From: Candidatus Rokuibacteriota bacterium
GTDB lineage: Bacteria; Methylomirabilota; Methylomirabilia; Rokubacteriales; CSP1-6
Assembly (NCBI GenBank): GCA_030647435.1
Contig: JAUSJX010000007.1
Location: 1 to 53,256 of the forward strand
Length of the DNA: 53,256 bases
Direction: 5' to 3'
A model generated the notes under the pieces. The model ran no database searches. It had not been told where the DNA came from and saw only the letters and a list, made by a program, of their open reading frames with translations. Below, one piece after another: positions 12,695 through 21,900 of the stretch. Positions within the stretch are counted from its first letter, which is position 1; each line of letters starts with the position of its first letter. Position numbers and translations under genes: made by a program.

Positions 12695-14026
12695 ATGCCA
12701 CGTACCACGACCCTCTTGCGCTCGGCCACGTGGGCCTGCGCCCTGTGGGCGGTGATTGCCCTCGCGCCCGCGCCGGTCTCGGCCAAGACCGAGATCCACT
12801 TCTGGCACGCGATGACCGGCCAGTTGGGCGACGCCACCAACGAGCTCGTGAAGCAGTTCAACGAGAGCCAGTCGGAGTACGAGGTCAAGCCGCTCCGCAA
12901 GGGCTCCTATTCCGAGACGCTGACCGCGGCCATCGCCGCCTACCGGCAGAAGCAGGCGCCGCACGTCGTCCAGGTCTTCGAGGTCGGCACGCAGACCATG
13001 CTGCTGTCCGGCGCGGTCCTCCCCGTGTACCAGCTGATGAAGGAGCAGGAGATCGCGGTCGAGTGGAAGGACTTCATCGCGCCGGTCGTCGGGTACTACT
13101 CGAAGGACGGCAACCTCTATTCCATGCCGTTCAACTCCTCGACGCCGATCTTCTACTACAACAAGGAGGCCTTCCAGAAAGCGGGGCTCGACCCGTCGAA
13201 GCCACCGCAGACCTGGAAGCAGGTCGAGGAATACTCGAAGAAGATCATCGCCGCGGGCGCGGCCAAGTGCGGCTTCTCGACGGGCTGGCCGTCGTGGACG
13301 ATGGTCGAGAACATGCACGCCTGGCACGATCAGCCCTTCGCGACCAAGCGCAACGGGTTCGAAGCGGTCGACGTCCAGCTCCTGATCAACAAGGAGTTCG
13401 GCGTGATGCACCTGGGCCGGCTCGCCGCCTGGCAGAAGGACAACGTCTACTCCTACGGCGGGAGGGCGGGGACGGCCGACCCCAAGTTCGTCAACGGCGA
13501 GTGTGCCATGTACATCCAGTCCTCGGCGCTCATCGGCGGTTTCACGCGCGGCGTCAAGTTCCAGTGGGGGACGGGACAGCTGCCGCACTGGGGCCCGCCC
13601 TACAACAAGGCAACCTCCATCATCGGCGGCGCCACGCTCTGGGTGATGAAGGGCAAGCCGGCCGCCGAGAACCGCGGCACGGCCAAGTTCCTCAAGTTCC
13701 TCTCCGAGAGCAACCAGCAGATGTGGTGGCACGTCACCACCGGCTATCTCGCGATCTCCAACACCGCCGTGAAGAATCTCGAGGCGGGCTACCACTTCAA
13801 GAAGTTCCCGGACCAGTTCACGGCCTTCGCGCAGCTGACCAAGGGGAAGGCGACCGCGAACAGCCAGGGGCTGCGGCTCGGCAACTTCGTCCAGATCCGT
13901 GACGTCATCGAGGCGGAGATGGAGAACATCTTTGCCGGCAAGAAGACGTCCAAGCAGGGACTCGACGCCGCCGTCGCCAAGTCGAACGAGATCTTGAAGG
14001 AGTTCGCGGCGGCCAACAAGCAGTAG
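12695..14026 (+). CDS. ugpB: ABC transporter substrate-binding protein, UgpB-like (glycerol-3-phosphate)
   Basis: Periplasmic binding protein of SBP family 1, 443 aa. The start at ATG 12695 is chosen because GAGGAGGA lies just upstream and the protein then opens with a signal peptide ending APVSAK. The mature part begins with TEIHFWHAMTGQLGDATNEL, typical of UgpB. MYIQSSALIGGF and YGGRAGTADPKFVNGE support the UgpB subgroup over general sugar binders. An in-frame extension to 12593 lacks a ribosome site and would bury the signal peptide. Genes for glycerol-3-phosphate use on both sides support a substrate of glycerol-3-phosphate or glycerophosphodiesters. Confidence 0.9.
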   Translation: MPRTTTLLRSATWACALWAVIALAPAPVSAKTEIHFWHAMTGQLGDATNELVKQFNESQSEYEVKPLRKGSYSETLTAAIAAYRQKQAPHVVQVFEVGTQTMLLSGAVLPVYQLMKEQEIAVEWKDFIAPVVGYYSKDGNLYSMPFNSSTPIFYYNKEAFQKAGLDPSKPPQTWKQVEEYSKKIIAAGAAKCGFSTGWPSWTMVENMHAWHDQPFATKRNGFEAVDVQLLINKEFGVMHLGRLAAWQKDNVYSYGGRAGTADPKFVNGECAMYIQSSALIGGFTRGVKFQWGTGQLPHWGPPYNKATSIIGGATLWVMKGKPAAENRGTAKFLKFLSESNQQMWWHVTTGYLAISNTAVKNLEAGYHFKKFPDQFTAFAQLTKGKATANSQGLRLGNFVQIRDVIEAEMENIFAGKKTSKQGLDAAVAKSNEILKEFAAANKQ

Positions 14027-14043
14027 CCGCCCGCGCCCGACGC

Positions 14044-14928
14044 ATGCAGCGGACGGTCTTCAGGAGCCGGTGGCTGCCATACCTGCTGGTGTTCCCGCAG
14101 ATGGCGGTCACCGTCGTGTTCTTCTTCTGGCCGGCGTTCAAGTCGCTGCAGCTGTCGGTCTACCGGGTAAATCCCTTCGGCGACAGCACGCGCTTCATCG
14201 GGCTCGAGAACTTCGCCAAGCTCCTGGGCGACCCCGAGTACTACCGGAGCGTCGTCAACTCCATCCTCTTCGCCGGGAGCGTGACCGTGCTTGCGGTGGC
14301 GGGGTCGCTGTTGATGGCGGCGCTGGCCACGCAGAAGATCCGGGGCCTCTCGGCGTACCGGACCCTGCTGCTCTGGCCCTACGGCATCGCGCCGGCGGTG
14401 GCGGGCATCATCTTCCTCTTCATCTTTCACCCCACCTACGGCGTCCTGCCGTATTTCCTGTCCTTCATCACGGACTACGAGTTCAACTGGCTGCTGAAGG
14501 GTTGGGTCGCCATGGCCCTGGTGGTGACCGCGACCGCGTGGACGCACCTCGGCTACAACATCGCCTTCTTCATCGCGGGGCTCCTCGCCATCCCCGGCGC
14601 CGTGCTCGAGGCGGCCGACGTTGACGGGGCGGGGCCGCTGCGCCGCTTCACGAAGATCGCCTTCCCGCTGGTCTCGCCCATCACCTTCTACCTCGTGGTC
14701 CTCAACATGGTCTTCGCCTTCTTCGAGTCCTTCGGCGTCATCGACGCCGTGACGAAGGGCGGGCCCGGCGACGCGACGATGATCATGGTCTACAAAGCCT
14801 ACAAGGACGGCTTCATCGGGCTCAACGCGGGCTCGTCGGGGGCGCAGTCAGTCATCCTGATGGCCTTGGTGATCGGCTTGACCATGCTCCAGTTCAAGTA
14901 CGCAGAGAAGAAAGTGACATACCGGTGA
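14044..14928 (+). CDS. ugpA: ABC transporter permease, UgpA-like
   Basis: Inner-membrane permease of the MalF/UgpA group, 294 aa with six predicted helices, the first at about residues 15-35. GLENFAKLLGDPEYYRSVVNS is the typical periplasmic loop segment. The EAA loop reads VLEAADVDGAGPLRRFTKI. It follows the binding-protein gene by 17 bases and overlaps the next permease gene by four (GTGA). With UgpE it forms the channel for the UgpB-delivered substrate. Confidence 0.9.
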   Translation: MQRTVFRSRWLPYLLVFPQMAVTVVFFFWPAFKSLQLSVYRVNPFGDSTRFIGLENFAKLLGDPEYYRSVVNSILFAGSVTVLAVAGSLLMAALATQKIRGLSAYRTLLLWPYGIAPAVAGIIFLFIFHPTYGVLPYFLSFITDYEFNWLLKGWVAMALVVTATAWTHLGYNIAFFIAGLLAIPGAVLEAADVDGAGPLRRFTKIAFPLVSPITFYLVVLNMVFAFFESFGVIDAVTKGGPGDATMIMVYKAYKDGFIGLNAGSSGAQSVILMALVIGLTMLQFKYAEKKVTYR

Positions 14929-15821
14929 GCGCCGTCGGCGCCGGGCAGCTCGAGCAGGCGCGGGTGCGGGCCGGCGCCGTGGTCGCGCAGCGGAAGAAGC
15001 CGTTCCCGTGGCAGAGGGCGATCGTCCACGCGCTGCTCGTCGCCTGCATCGCCGTGGTCGTCTTCCCGCTCTACTACGCGTTCGTGATCTCGACCCAGGA
15101 TATCCAGGAGGTCGTCCAGCGGCCGCCACGGCTCTACCCGTCTTTGCACCTCCTCGAGAACTACGCGGAGGCCTGGCGCAAGGCCCACATGGGCCGGATG
15201 CTCTTCAACAGCTTCGTCATGGGGGTGACGGTCGCGGTGGGCAAGATCGTCATCTCCATCCTGTCGGCCTTCGCCATCGTCTACTTCGACTTCCGCGGGC
15301 GCATGCTCTGCTTCTGGATGATCTTCCTCACGCTCATGCTCCCCGTGCCCGTCCGCATCATGTCCACCTACGAGGTCGTCGGCACCCTCGGCTGGATCAA
15401 CACCTACCAAGGGCTGACCATCCCGCTGATGGCCTCGGCGACCGCGACCTTCCTCTTCCGGCAGTTCTACATGACGATCCCGAACGAGCTCGCCGAAGCC
15501 GCGCAGCTCGACGGCGCGGGGCCCATGCGCTTCCTCTTCCAGTTCCTCCTGCCGCTGTCGTGGGCGAACATCGCCGCGCTGTTCGTCGTCCTCTTCATCT
15601 TCGGCTGGAACCAGTACCTCTGGCCTCTCCTGATCACCAACAGCGAGGCGATGCGCACCGTGGTCATCGGGCTCGAGGGGCTGATCCCGCGGAGCGGCAC
15701 GGAGCTGCCGACGTGGAACCTCATCATGGCCGGTGCTATGATGGCGCTCCTGCCGCCGGTGGCCGTCATCATCTTCATGCAGCGCTGGTTCGTGAAGGGC
15801 CTCGTCGAGAGCGAGAAATAG
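14925..15821 (+). CDS. ugpE: ABC transporter permease, UgpE-like
   Basis: Second permease of the glycerol-3-phosphate-type importer, MalG/UgpE group, 298 aa. GTG start overlapping the ugpA stop. One helix lies at about residues 29-52, with five more following. The EAA loop is NELAEAAQLDGAGPMRFLFQ, and the C-terminus has the characteristic MQRWFVKGLVESEK ending of UgpE proteins. The expected ugpC ATPase gene does not follow: the next gene is ugpQ. Confidence 0.9.
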   Translation: MSAVGAGQLEQARVRAGAVVAQRKKPFPWQRAIVHALLVACIAVVVFPLYYAFVISTQDIQEVVQRPPRLYPSLHLLENYAEAWRKAHMGRMLFNSFVMGVTVAVGKIVISILSAFAIVYFDFRGRMLCFWMIFLTLMLPVPVRIMSTYEVVGTLGWINTYQGLTIPLMASATATFLFRQFYMTIPNELAEAAQLDGAGPMRFLFQFLLPLSWANIAALFVVLFIFGWNQYLWPLLITNSEAMRTVVIGLEGLIPRSGTELPTWNLIMAGAMMALLPPVAVIIFMQRWFVKGLVESEK

Positions 15822-15822
15822 C

Positions 15823-16647
15823 ATGCGTACTTTGCTCGTGATGGGCTGGGCGCTGGGCGCTGTTGCCGTGATCGCGGGATCCGCCGGCGCGCAGGACAAG
15901 CCCGCGACGCTCCTCGCCGCGCACCGGGGCGGGTCGCTGCTCTGGCCCGAGAACAGCCTGCTCGCGTTCCGGAACGCGGTGGCCCTGGGCGCGGATTTCA
16001 TCGAGTTCGACGTGCACCTCTCGAGGGACGGCGAGGTCGTGGTCATTCACGACCCGACGCTGGAGCGCACCACCACGGGAGCAGGTCCAGTCAAGGACCG
16101 CACGGTGGCCGAGCTCAAGGCGCTGCGCCTCAAGGACAGGACGGGCGCGCTGACGGAGGAGACCGTGCCGACGCTCGACGAGGTCGCGGCCGTGGCGGCG
16201 AAGGGCAAACGGCGCATGCTCCTCGAGATCAAGGTCGACCCGTCGCGCGCGCGCTACCCGGGCATCGAGGAGAAGGTGCTGGCCATCCTCGACCGCCACG
16301 GCATGGCCGGGGCGACAGTCGTCATGGCCTTCGAGGCGTCCACGTGGCGGCGTGTCCGCGAGCTGCGCCCCGACGTCGCGACGTGCGCGCTCTACTCTGC
16401 GCGCATGCTTGGACGGACGTCGCTGGCGGAGGAGCTCCAGACGCTGGGCTCAGCGGGCGTTCGCTTCATCGGAGTCGAGCACACCGCGGTGGACGCGGCG
16501 GCGGTGGCGCAGGCCCGCGCGGCCGGCATCGGGCTCGGCGCCTGGACGGTGAACGACCCGGCGAGCATGAAGCGTCAGATCGACGCCGGCGTCGCCATCC
16601 TCATCACCGACCAGCCTGACGTCGCCAAGACCCTTCTCGGGCGATGA
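15823..16647 (+). CDS. ugpQ: Secreted glycerophosphodiester phosphodiesterase
   Basis: Hydrolyses glycerophosphodiesters to glycerol-3-phosphate and the alcohol. 274 aa. The GDPD catalytic residues are all visible: HRG (34-36), PEN (42-44), [10 protein letters not shown] with Glu61 and Asp63, and His76 in [12 protein letters not shown]; Lys-containing LLEIK follows. A signal peptide (1-23, ending GSAGAQ) suggests a periplasmic enzyme of the GlpQ location, whereas E. coli UgpQ is cytosolic. Export would allow cleavage before uptake by UgpBAE. It starts one base after the ugpE stop and overlaps glpK. Confidence 0.9.
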   Translation: MRTLLVMGWALGAVAVIAGSAGAQDKPATLLAAHRGGSLLWPENSLLAFRNAVALGADFIEFDVHLSRDGEVVVIHDPTLERTTTGAGPVKDRTVAELKALRLKDRTGALTEETVPTLDEVAAVAAKGKRRMLLEIKVDPSRARYPGIEEKVLAILDRHGMAGATVVMAFEASTWRRVRELRPDVATCALYSARMLGRTSLAEELQTLGSAGVRFIGVEHTAVDAAAVAQARAAGIGLGAWTVNDPASMKRQIDAGVAILITDQPDVAKTLLGR

Positions 16648-18140
16648 CGGCGCGCCGGTTCGTCCTGGCGCTGGACCAGGGCACGACGGGCTCCCGCGCG
16701 CTCGTCGTGGACCCCGACGGTGCGGTCCGGGGGAGCGGTTACGTCCTCCTGCCGCAGTACTACCCCAAGCCGGGCTGGGTCGAGCACGACGCCGAGGAGA
16801 TCTGGCAGACCACGACTCAGGCCATCGGCCAGGCCCTCGCCGCGGCGCGCGTCGCGGTCGCGGACATCGCGGCCATCGGTATCACCAACCAGCGCGAGAC
16901 TTCAGTGCTGTGGGAGCGCGCCTCGGGCCGCCCCGTGCACCGCGCTATCGTGTGGCAGTGCCGCCGGACGGCGCCCTTCTGCGAGCGCCTCAAGTCCGAA
17001 GGGCACGAGGCCGAGTTCAGGCGCAAGACCGGCCTCATGCTCGACCCGTACTTCTCCGGCACCAAGATCCGCTGGCTGCTCGACGAGGTGCCGGGGGCGC
17101 GGCAGCGCGCCGAGCGCGGCGAGCTCTGCTTCGGCACCGTGGACTCGTGGCTCCTCTGGCGGCTCACCGGCGGCGCCGTGCACGCCACGGACCCGTCCAA
17201 CGCCTCGCGGACGCTCTGCTACGACATCCGCGCGCTCCGCTGGGACGAGGCGCTGTGCGAGGCGCTCGGCGTGCCGGCGGCGCTCCTGCCGGAGGTCAAG
17301 CCGTCCGCCGGCATTTTCGGCGAGACGGCCGCGGGCATCCTGCCCGCCGGGATCCCGGTGACGGGGATCGCCGGGGACCAGCAATCGGCGCTCTTCGGCC
17401 AGTGCTGTTTCGAGCCCGGCATGGCCAAGAACACCTACGGCACCGGCTGCTTTCTTCTGTTGAACACGGGCGACAAACCGGTCGCGTCCGAGCGCGGCCT
17501 CCTGACCACCGTCGCCTGGCAGCTCGACGGCGCGGTGACCTACGCGCTCGAGGGCAGCGTGTTCATCGGCGGCGCCGTGGTCCAGTGGCTCCGCGACGGC
17601 CTGGGCATCATCGGGAGCGCGGCCGAGACCGAGGGCCTGGCCGCGTCGGTGCCCGACACGGGCGGCGTCTACCTCGTTCCGGCCTTCACGGGCCTGGGCG
17701 CGCCCTACTGGGACCCGTACGCGCGCGGCGTGCTTGTCGGGCTCACCCGCGGGACCACCAAGGCGCATATCGCGCGCGCCGCGCTCGAGGCGATCGCCTA
17801 CCAGAACCGCGACGTGCTCGACGCCATGACGCTCGAGGCGGGCGCGCCGCTCCAGGCGCTGCGCGTGGACGGCGGCGCCGCGGCCAACAACTTTCTCTGC
17901 CAGTTCCAGGCCGACGTGCTAAACGTCGAGGTGCTCCGCCCCGCCGTCACCGAGACGACGGGGATGGGTGCCGCGTTCCTCGCCGGGGTGGGCGCCGGGC
18001 TGTGGAAGACGGGCGACCTGGCGAGCCGCTGGCGCCTCGAGCGCCGCTTCACGCCGTCGGCGGTCACTTCGTCTCGCGAGGCGGGCTATGCCGGCTGGCG
18101 CCGGGCAGTCGAGCGCGCCCGGGGCTGGGCGGAGCCGTAA
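16644..18140 (+). CDS. glpK: Glycerol kinase
   Basis: ATP-dependent phosphorylation of glycerol to glycerol-3-phosphate, feeding GlpD. FGGY-family kinase of 498 aa, the normal length. N-terminal phosphate-binding loop [15 protein letters not shown] (about residues 8-22), glycerol-binding NQRET and WQCRR, then [28 protein letters not shown] and the FGGY signature region [16 protein letters not shown] with [18 protein letters not shown]. It overlaps the ugpQ stop by four bases (ATGA). It is the last gene of the glycerol operon. Confidence 0.95.
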   Translation: MTARRFVLALDQGTTGSRALVVDPDGAVRGSGYVLLPQYYPKPGWVEHDAEEIWQTTTQAIGQALAAARVAVADIAAIGITNQRETSVLWERASGRPVHRAIVWQCRRTAPFCERLKSEGHEAEFRRKTGLMLDPYFSGTKIRWLLDEVPGARQRAERGELCFGTVDSWLLWRLTGGAVHATDPSNASRTLCYDIRALRWDEALCEALGVPAALLPEVKPSAGIFGETAAGILPAGIPVTGIAGDQQSALFGQCCFEPGMAKNTYGTGCFLLLNTGDKPVASERGLLTTVAWQLDGAVTYALEGSVFIGGAVVQWLRDGLGIIGSAAETEGLAASVPDTGGVYLVPAFTGLGAPYWDPYARGVLVGLTRGTTKAHIARAALEAIAYQNRDVLDAMTLEAGAPLQALRVDGGAAANNFLCQFQADVLNVEVLRPAVTETTGMGAAFLAGVGAGLWKTGDLASRWRLERRFTPSAVTSSREAGYAGWRRAVERARGWAEP

Positions 18141-18168
18141 CTATATCCTCGAGCTGGCCGAGAGCCAC

Positions 18169-18197
18169 TTGACACGAACCCTCTTCCGGCAGATTCT
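18169..18197 (+). promoter_or_regulatory. Possible promoter before the redoxin gene
   Basis: TTGACA at 18169-18174 is a perfect -35 hexamer, but the -10 at 17 bases (GATTCT, 18192-18197) matches only three of six positions. It lies in the 116-base gap between glpK and the candidate selenoprotein gene, where a promoter would be expected. The same gap carries a short open reading stretch in another frame, for which no support was found. Confidence 0.35.
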
Positions 18198-18256
18198 CGA
18201 ACGCATCGAGCGGCTCCCGCGACGGAGTCCGAAGTGCTGAACCATTATAAGGAGGC

Positions 18257-18904
18257 ATGCGCACCGTGACTCGAGCAAGCGTACAACCGGGCGAACCAGC
18301 GCCAGACTTTGCGCTCCCGGCCGTCCATCGGGCGGGGGATGTGTCGCTGGCCGATTACCGCGGCCGGAGCCCGGTTCTTCTGGTGCTCCTGCGCGGTTTG
18401 TACTGAGCGTTCTGCCGGCGCCAGCTCGTCGAGCTGGGACGGACCGCGGCGAAGCTCAAGGAGCTCGGTGTCGAGACGCTGGCGGTCGTCGCGTCGCCGG
18501 CCGAGCGCGCCCGCCTCTACTTCCGCTACCGGCCGGTGCCGCTCGCGACGGCCGCCGACCCCGACCTCCTCACGCACAGGGCCTTCGGCGTTCCGAATAC
18601 TTCGATGACGCCGGAGATCTGGGAGACGATCGAGGCGAAGGCGAACGAGCTGGCCCGCAAGCTGAGCGTACCCGTGCAGGCCGGCCAGGCCTACGCCGCG
18701 ATCGACGGGCTGGACGGCTTCGAGAAGGTCGAGACCGACGACACTGATATGCAGCGCCACCAGGAACAATTTACCGGCCATTTCCTGCTCGACCGCGACG
18801 GGGTCGTGCGGTGGGCGAGCATCGAAGGCGCCAACGCCGGCCTCGCCGGCCTCCCCCTTTTTCCCACCGACGAAGAGCTGATGGCGGCGGCGCGGGCGCT
18901 GTGA
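18257..18904 (+). CDS. Candidate selenocysteine-containing redoxin (peroxiredoxin-like, UxxC)
   Basis: AhpC/TSA-type thioredoxin-fold protein, 215 aa if the in-frame UGA at 18404-18406 (codon 50) is read as selenocysteine. A strong ribosome site (AAGGAGG) precedes the ATG. Residues 10-30 carry PGEPAPDFALPAV and 42-56 read LLVLLRGLY-U-AFCRR, so the UGA occupies the first position of what is a CxxC motif in relatives. After the UGA the same frame stays open for 165 codons with typical redoxin sequence (GVETLAVVASPAERARLYFR, GHFLLDRDGVVRW). A hairpin with the geometry of a bacterial SECIS follows. The alternative is a single nonsense mutation in a Cys homolog. Probable role: thiol peroxidase or disulfide oxidoreductase. 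Confidence 0.72.
18415..18442 (+). promoter_or_regulatory. SECIS-like stem-loop inside the redoxin gene
   Basis: CCAGCTC (18421-18427) pairs perfectly with GAGCTGG (18431-18437) around a three-base loop GTC. An outer CCG/CGG helix (18415-18417 with 18440-18442) lies beyond a small internal loop. The apical loop starts 21 bases after the UGA and its first base is G. Both features fit the bacterial SECIS model as I recall it (loop roughly 16-37 bases from UGA, G at loop position one or two). The same bases encode Gln-Leu-Val-Glu-Leu, so a chance palindrome is possible. Confidence 0.55.
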
Positions 18905-18947
18905 TGCCCGGGGGCGATCGGCCCCCCTGCTCCGGACGGTCGCGGCC

Positions 18948-21900
18948 ATGACGTGTCCGGGCTGCGGCTTCGAGGCGCAATCGGACTTCGCGTTCTGTCC
19001 CAAGTGCGGGTGCAAGCTGCCCGCTGCATGCCCGGCGTGCGGCTTCGCCTGCGCGTCCGACTTCGCCTTCTGCCCGAAGTGCGGCGCGGCGCTCTCGGCT
19101 CCCACCGCCGTCGCGCCACCGCCACGCACGGCGGCGCAGCAGCCGGCGCCCACGCCGGCTCCGGCGGCGGACCGCGACGCCGATCGCCGCCGTGTCACCG
19201 TGCTCTTCGCCGATCTCACCGGGTTTACCGCGCTCAGTGAGCGACTCGACCCGGAGGACGTGCGTGCGTTCCAGAATGACCTGTTCCGGATGATGGCTGA
19301 GGAGATCCAGCGGTTCGACGGCTTCGTCGAGAAGTTCGTGGGCGACGCAGTCATGGCGGTCTTCGGCGCCCCGGTGGCGCACGAGGACGATCCGGAGCGG
19401 GCGCTGCGCGCCGGCCTCGCGCTCCTCGAGCGGATCCGGGCGCTCAGCCGCCAGTGGGAGCCGCGCCTCGGTGAGCCGGTGACGCTGCACATCGGCATTA
19501 ACACGGGACCCGTGGTCGCCGGGAGCCTCGGGACCCCCGCCGGCGGCGCGTACGCGGTGACCGGCGACACGGTCAACACGGCGGCACGCCTGCTCGCCGC
19601 CGCACCGCCCGGCACGATTCTCGCGAGTGAGAGCACATACCGGATGGCGCAGCAGCGCTTCGCCTTCGAGCCGCTCGGCGATCTCGCGCTCAAGGGCAAG
19701 TCGGACGCGGTCCGCGCCTATCGCGTGCTCGGCGTGCTCGCGGGTCCGCGGCCCACCCGCGGTCTGGAGGCGCTCGGGCTCGTGGCGCCGCTGATCGGCC
19801 GGGACGATGAGGTCGGCCTGCTGCTCGCGGCGTTCGAGCGGATGACACGCGGGCGGGCCCAGGTCGTGAGCCTCGTCGGCGAGGCCGGCGCGGGCAAGTC
19901 GCGGCTCCTCGCCGAATTCTTTGGGCGCCTCGAAACGGATGGACGCCTCGCCGGCGTGACGGTTCGCCGCGCCGCCTGCTCCTCGCTCGGCGAGCAGCCC
20001 TACGGCGTGTTCGCGACCTTCCTGCGTGACGCCTACGGGATCTCCACGTCGGACACGCTCGAGGTCGCGCGGCGGAAGCTCGTCGAGGGGCTGCAGGCCA
20101 TCGGAGCGAGCGGCGCGGAGGCGGAAGGCGTGGCGCCGCTCGTCGGCTACGTGCTCGGCCTCGAGTCGGGCGAGCGCGTGCCCGAGGTCGAGCCCGAGCA
20201 GCTCCACCGACAGATCGTCTTCGCCGCGCGGACCGTGTTCGAGCGGCGCCTGGCGCAGAGCCCGCTCGTGCTCGTCGTCGAGGATCTCCAGTGGGCGGAC
20301 GCGGCCTCGGTGGAGCTGCTGCGCCAGGTCGTGGACCGGCTCGACGATCGGCCCCTCATGCTCGTGGCGTCACTGCGGCCCCAGTCGGGTGACCGGCCGC
20401 TGGCGCTGAGCCGTGCCGCGCACACGATCATCCGTCTGGCGTCGCTCTCCGACACGGAGACCGAGGCGCTTCTCGCCGGCCTCTTCGGCGCCTCGTCGAG
20501 TGTGATGCCGGCGGGGCTCCGCGCGCGCATCGTGACGCGCGCGGGAGGCAACCCGCTCTACGTCGAGGAGGTCGTCCGCGCCCTGATCGCCGACGGTGTG
20601 CTCGCGCGGGACGGGGACCGCTGGACGTGCCGGGCGGCCGGTACTGCGGTCGAGGTCCCGGTCACGCTCCAGGCGCTCCTCCTCTCCCGACTCGATCGCC
20701 TGCCGTCCGACGAGCGGCGCCTCATCCAGGAGGCGTCGGTGCTCGGGCCGGTCTTTGACGAATCGCTGCTCCGCACGGTGGCGACTGATCCGCTTGGTGT
20801 CGAGGCGCGCCTCGACCGATTGCTGGACGCGGGGCTGCTCCGAGAAATCGGACGTGACGCAGCGGGCCGGCGACATGGGTTCGAGCACGCGCTCGTCCAG
20901 GAGGTGCTCTATCAGAACCTCCTCGTGAGTCGGCGTGTCGAGCTGCACGGGCGTGCGGGCACAGGCCTCGAACGCGCCTGCGGCGACGCCCCGGAGCGCC
21001 TGGAGGACATCGAGGCGCTCGGCCACCATTTCAGCCTGAGCGCCGACCGCGCGCGCGGGGTGCGCTACCTCACGGCCGCGGGGGACTGGGCGCGCGCGAT
21101 CTACGCGAACGACGACGCGGTGCGGCACTATGCGCGCGCGCTCACGACGCTCGCCGAGTGCAGGGATTGCGAACGCGACGTTCTCGTCGTGCGCGAGCGC
21201 CTCGGCGATCTGCTTGGGCCCATGGGCCGCCGGGCCGACGCGCTGGCGCACTACGAGGGGGCGCGGGCGGGCTGGGCGACGGCGGCGGACCACCCGGCGC
21301 AGGCGCGGCTGCTGCGGAAAGTCGCCGCGCTGCGCTGGGACGCCGGAGAGCGCGACGCCGCCCAGGCCTGTCTCGACGCCGCACTGGAGCTCCTCGATGG
21401 CCCGGAGCACATTGAGCGTGCGCACGTCTGCCAGGAGATCGGGCGCTTGGCGTTTCGCAACGGCGACAACGAGCGCGCGATCGAGTGGGCGGAGCGGGCG
21501 CTGGCACAGGCCGAGCGGGTGACTGCGGCGGCCGGTGCGGACGCGGAGGAGGTGCGCGAAGGAGCGACCGCGATCGCCCAGGCGTGCACCACGCTCGGCG
21601 TGGCACTCGCGCGCACCGGGCACCTCGAGGAGGCGGTGCGGCACACCGAGCGGAGTGTCGAGGTCGCGGAGCGTCACGGCCTGCTGCGCGCGGCGTGTCG
21701 CGGCTACACGAACCTCGGCGTGCTCTACAGCACGCTCGATCCCGGCCGGGGGATCGAGACGTGCCAGCGCGGCCTCGAGACCGCGATGAAGATCGGCGAC
21801 CTCGGGTTCCAGTCGCGACTCTATGCGAACCTCGCCGTCGCGTTCTGTGCGCTGACCAATCGCTGCGAGTCGGAGGGCGTGGTGGCCGCGCAGGCAGCGA

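Noticed and set aside
18141-18256. Short peptide-like frame reading ESHLTRTLFRQILERIERLP
   Set aside because: No start codon with a ribosome site and no known family; it overlaps the presumed promoter of the redoxin gene.
18257-18406. Treating the redoxin gene as a simple pseudogene
   Set aside because: The UGA sits at the redox position with SECIS-like structure downstream, and no other defect is present. It remains the main alternative until selenium genes are checked.
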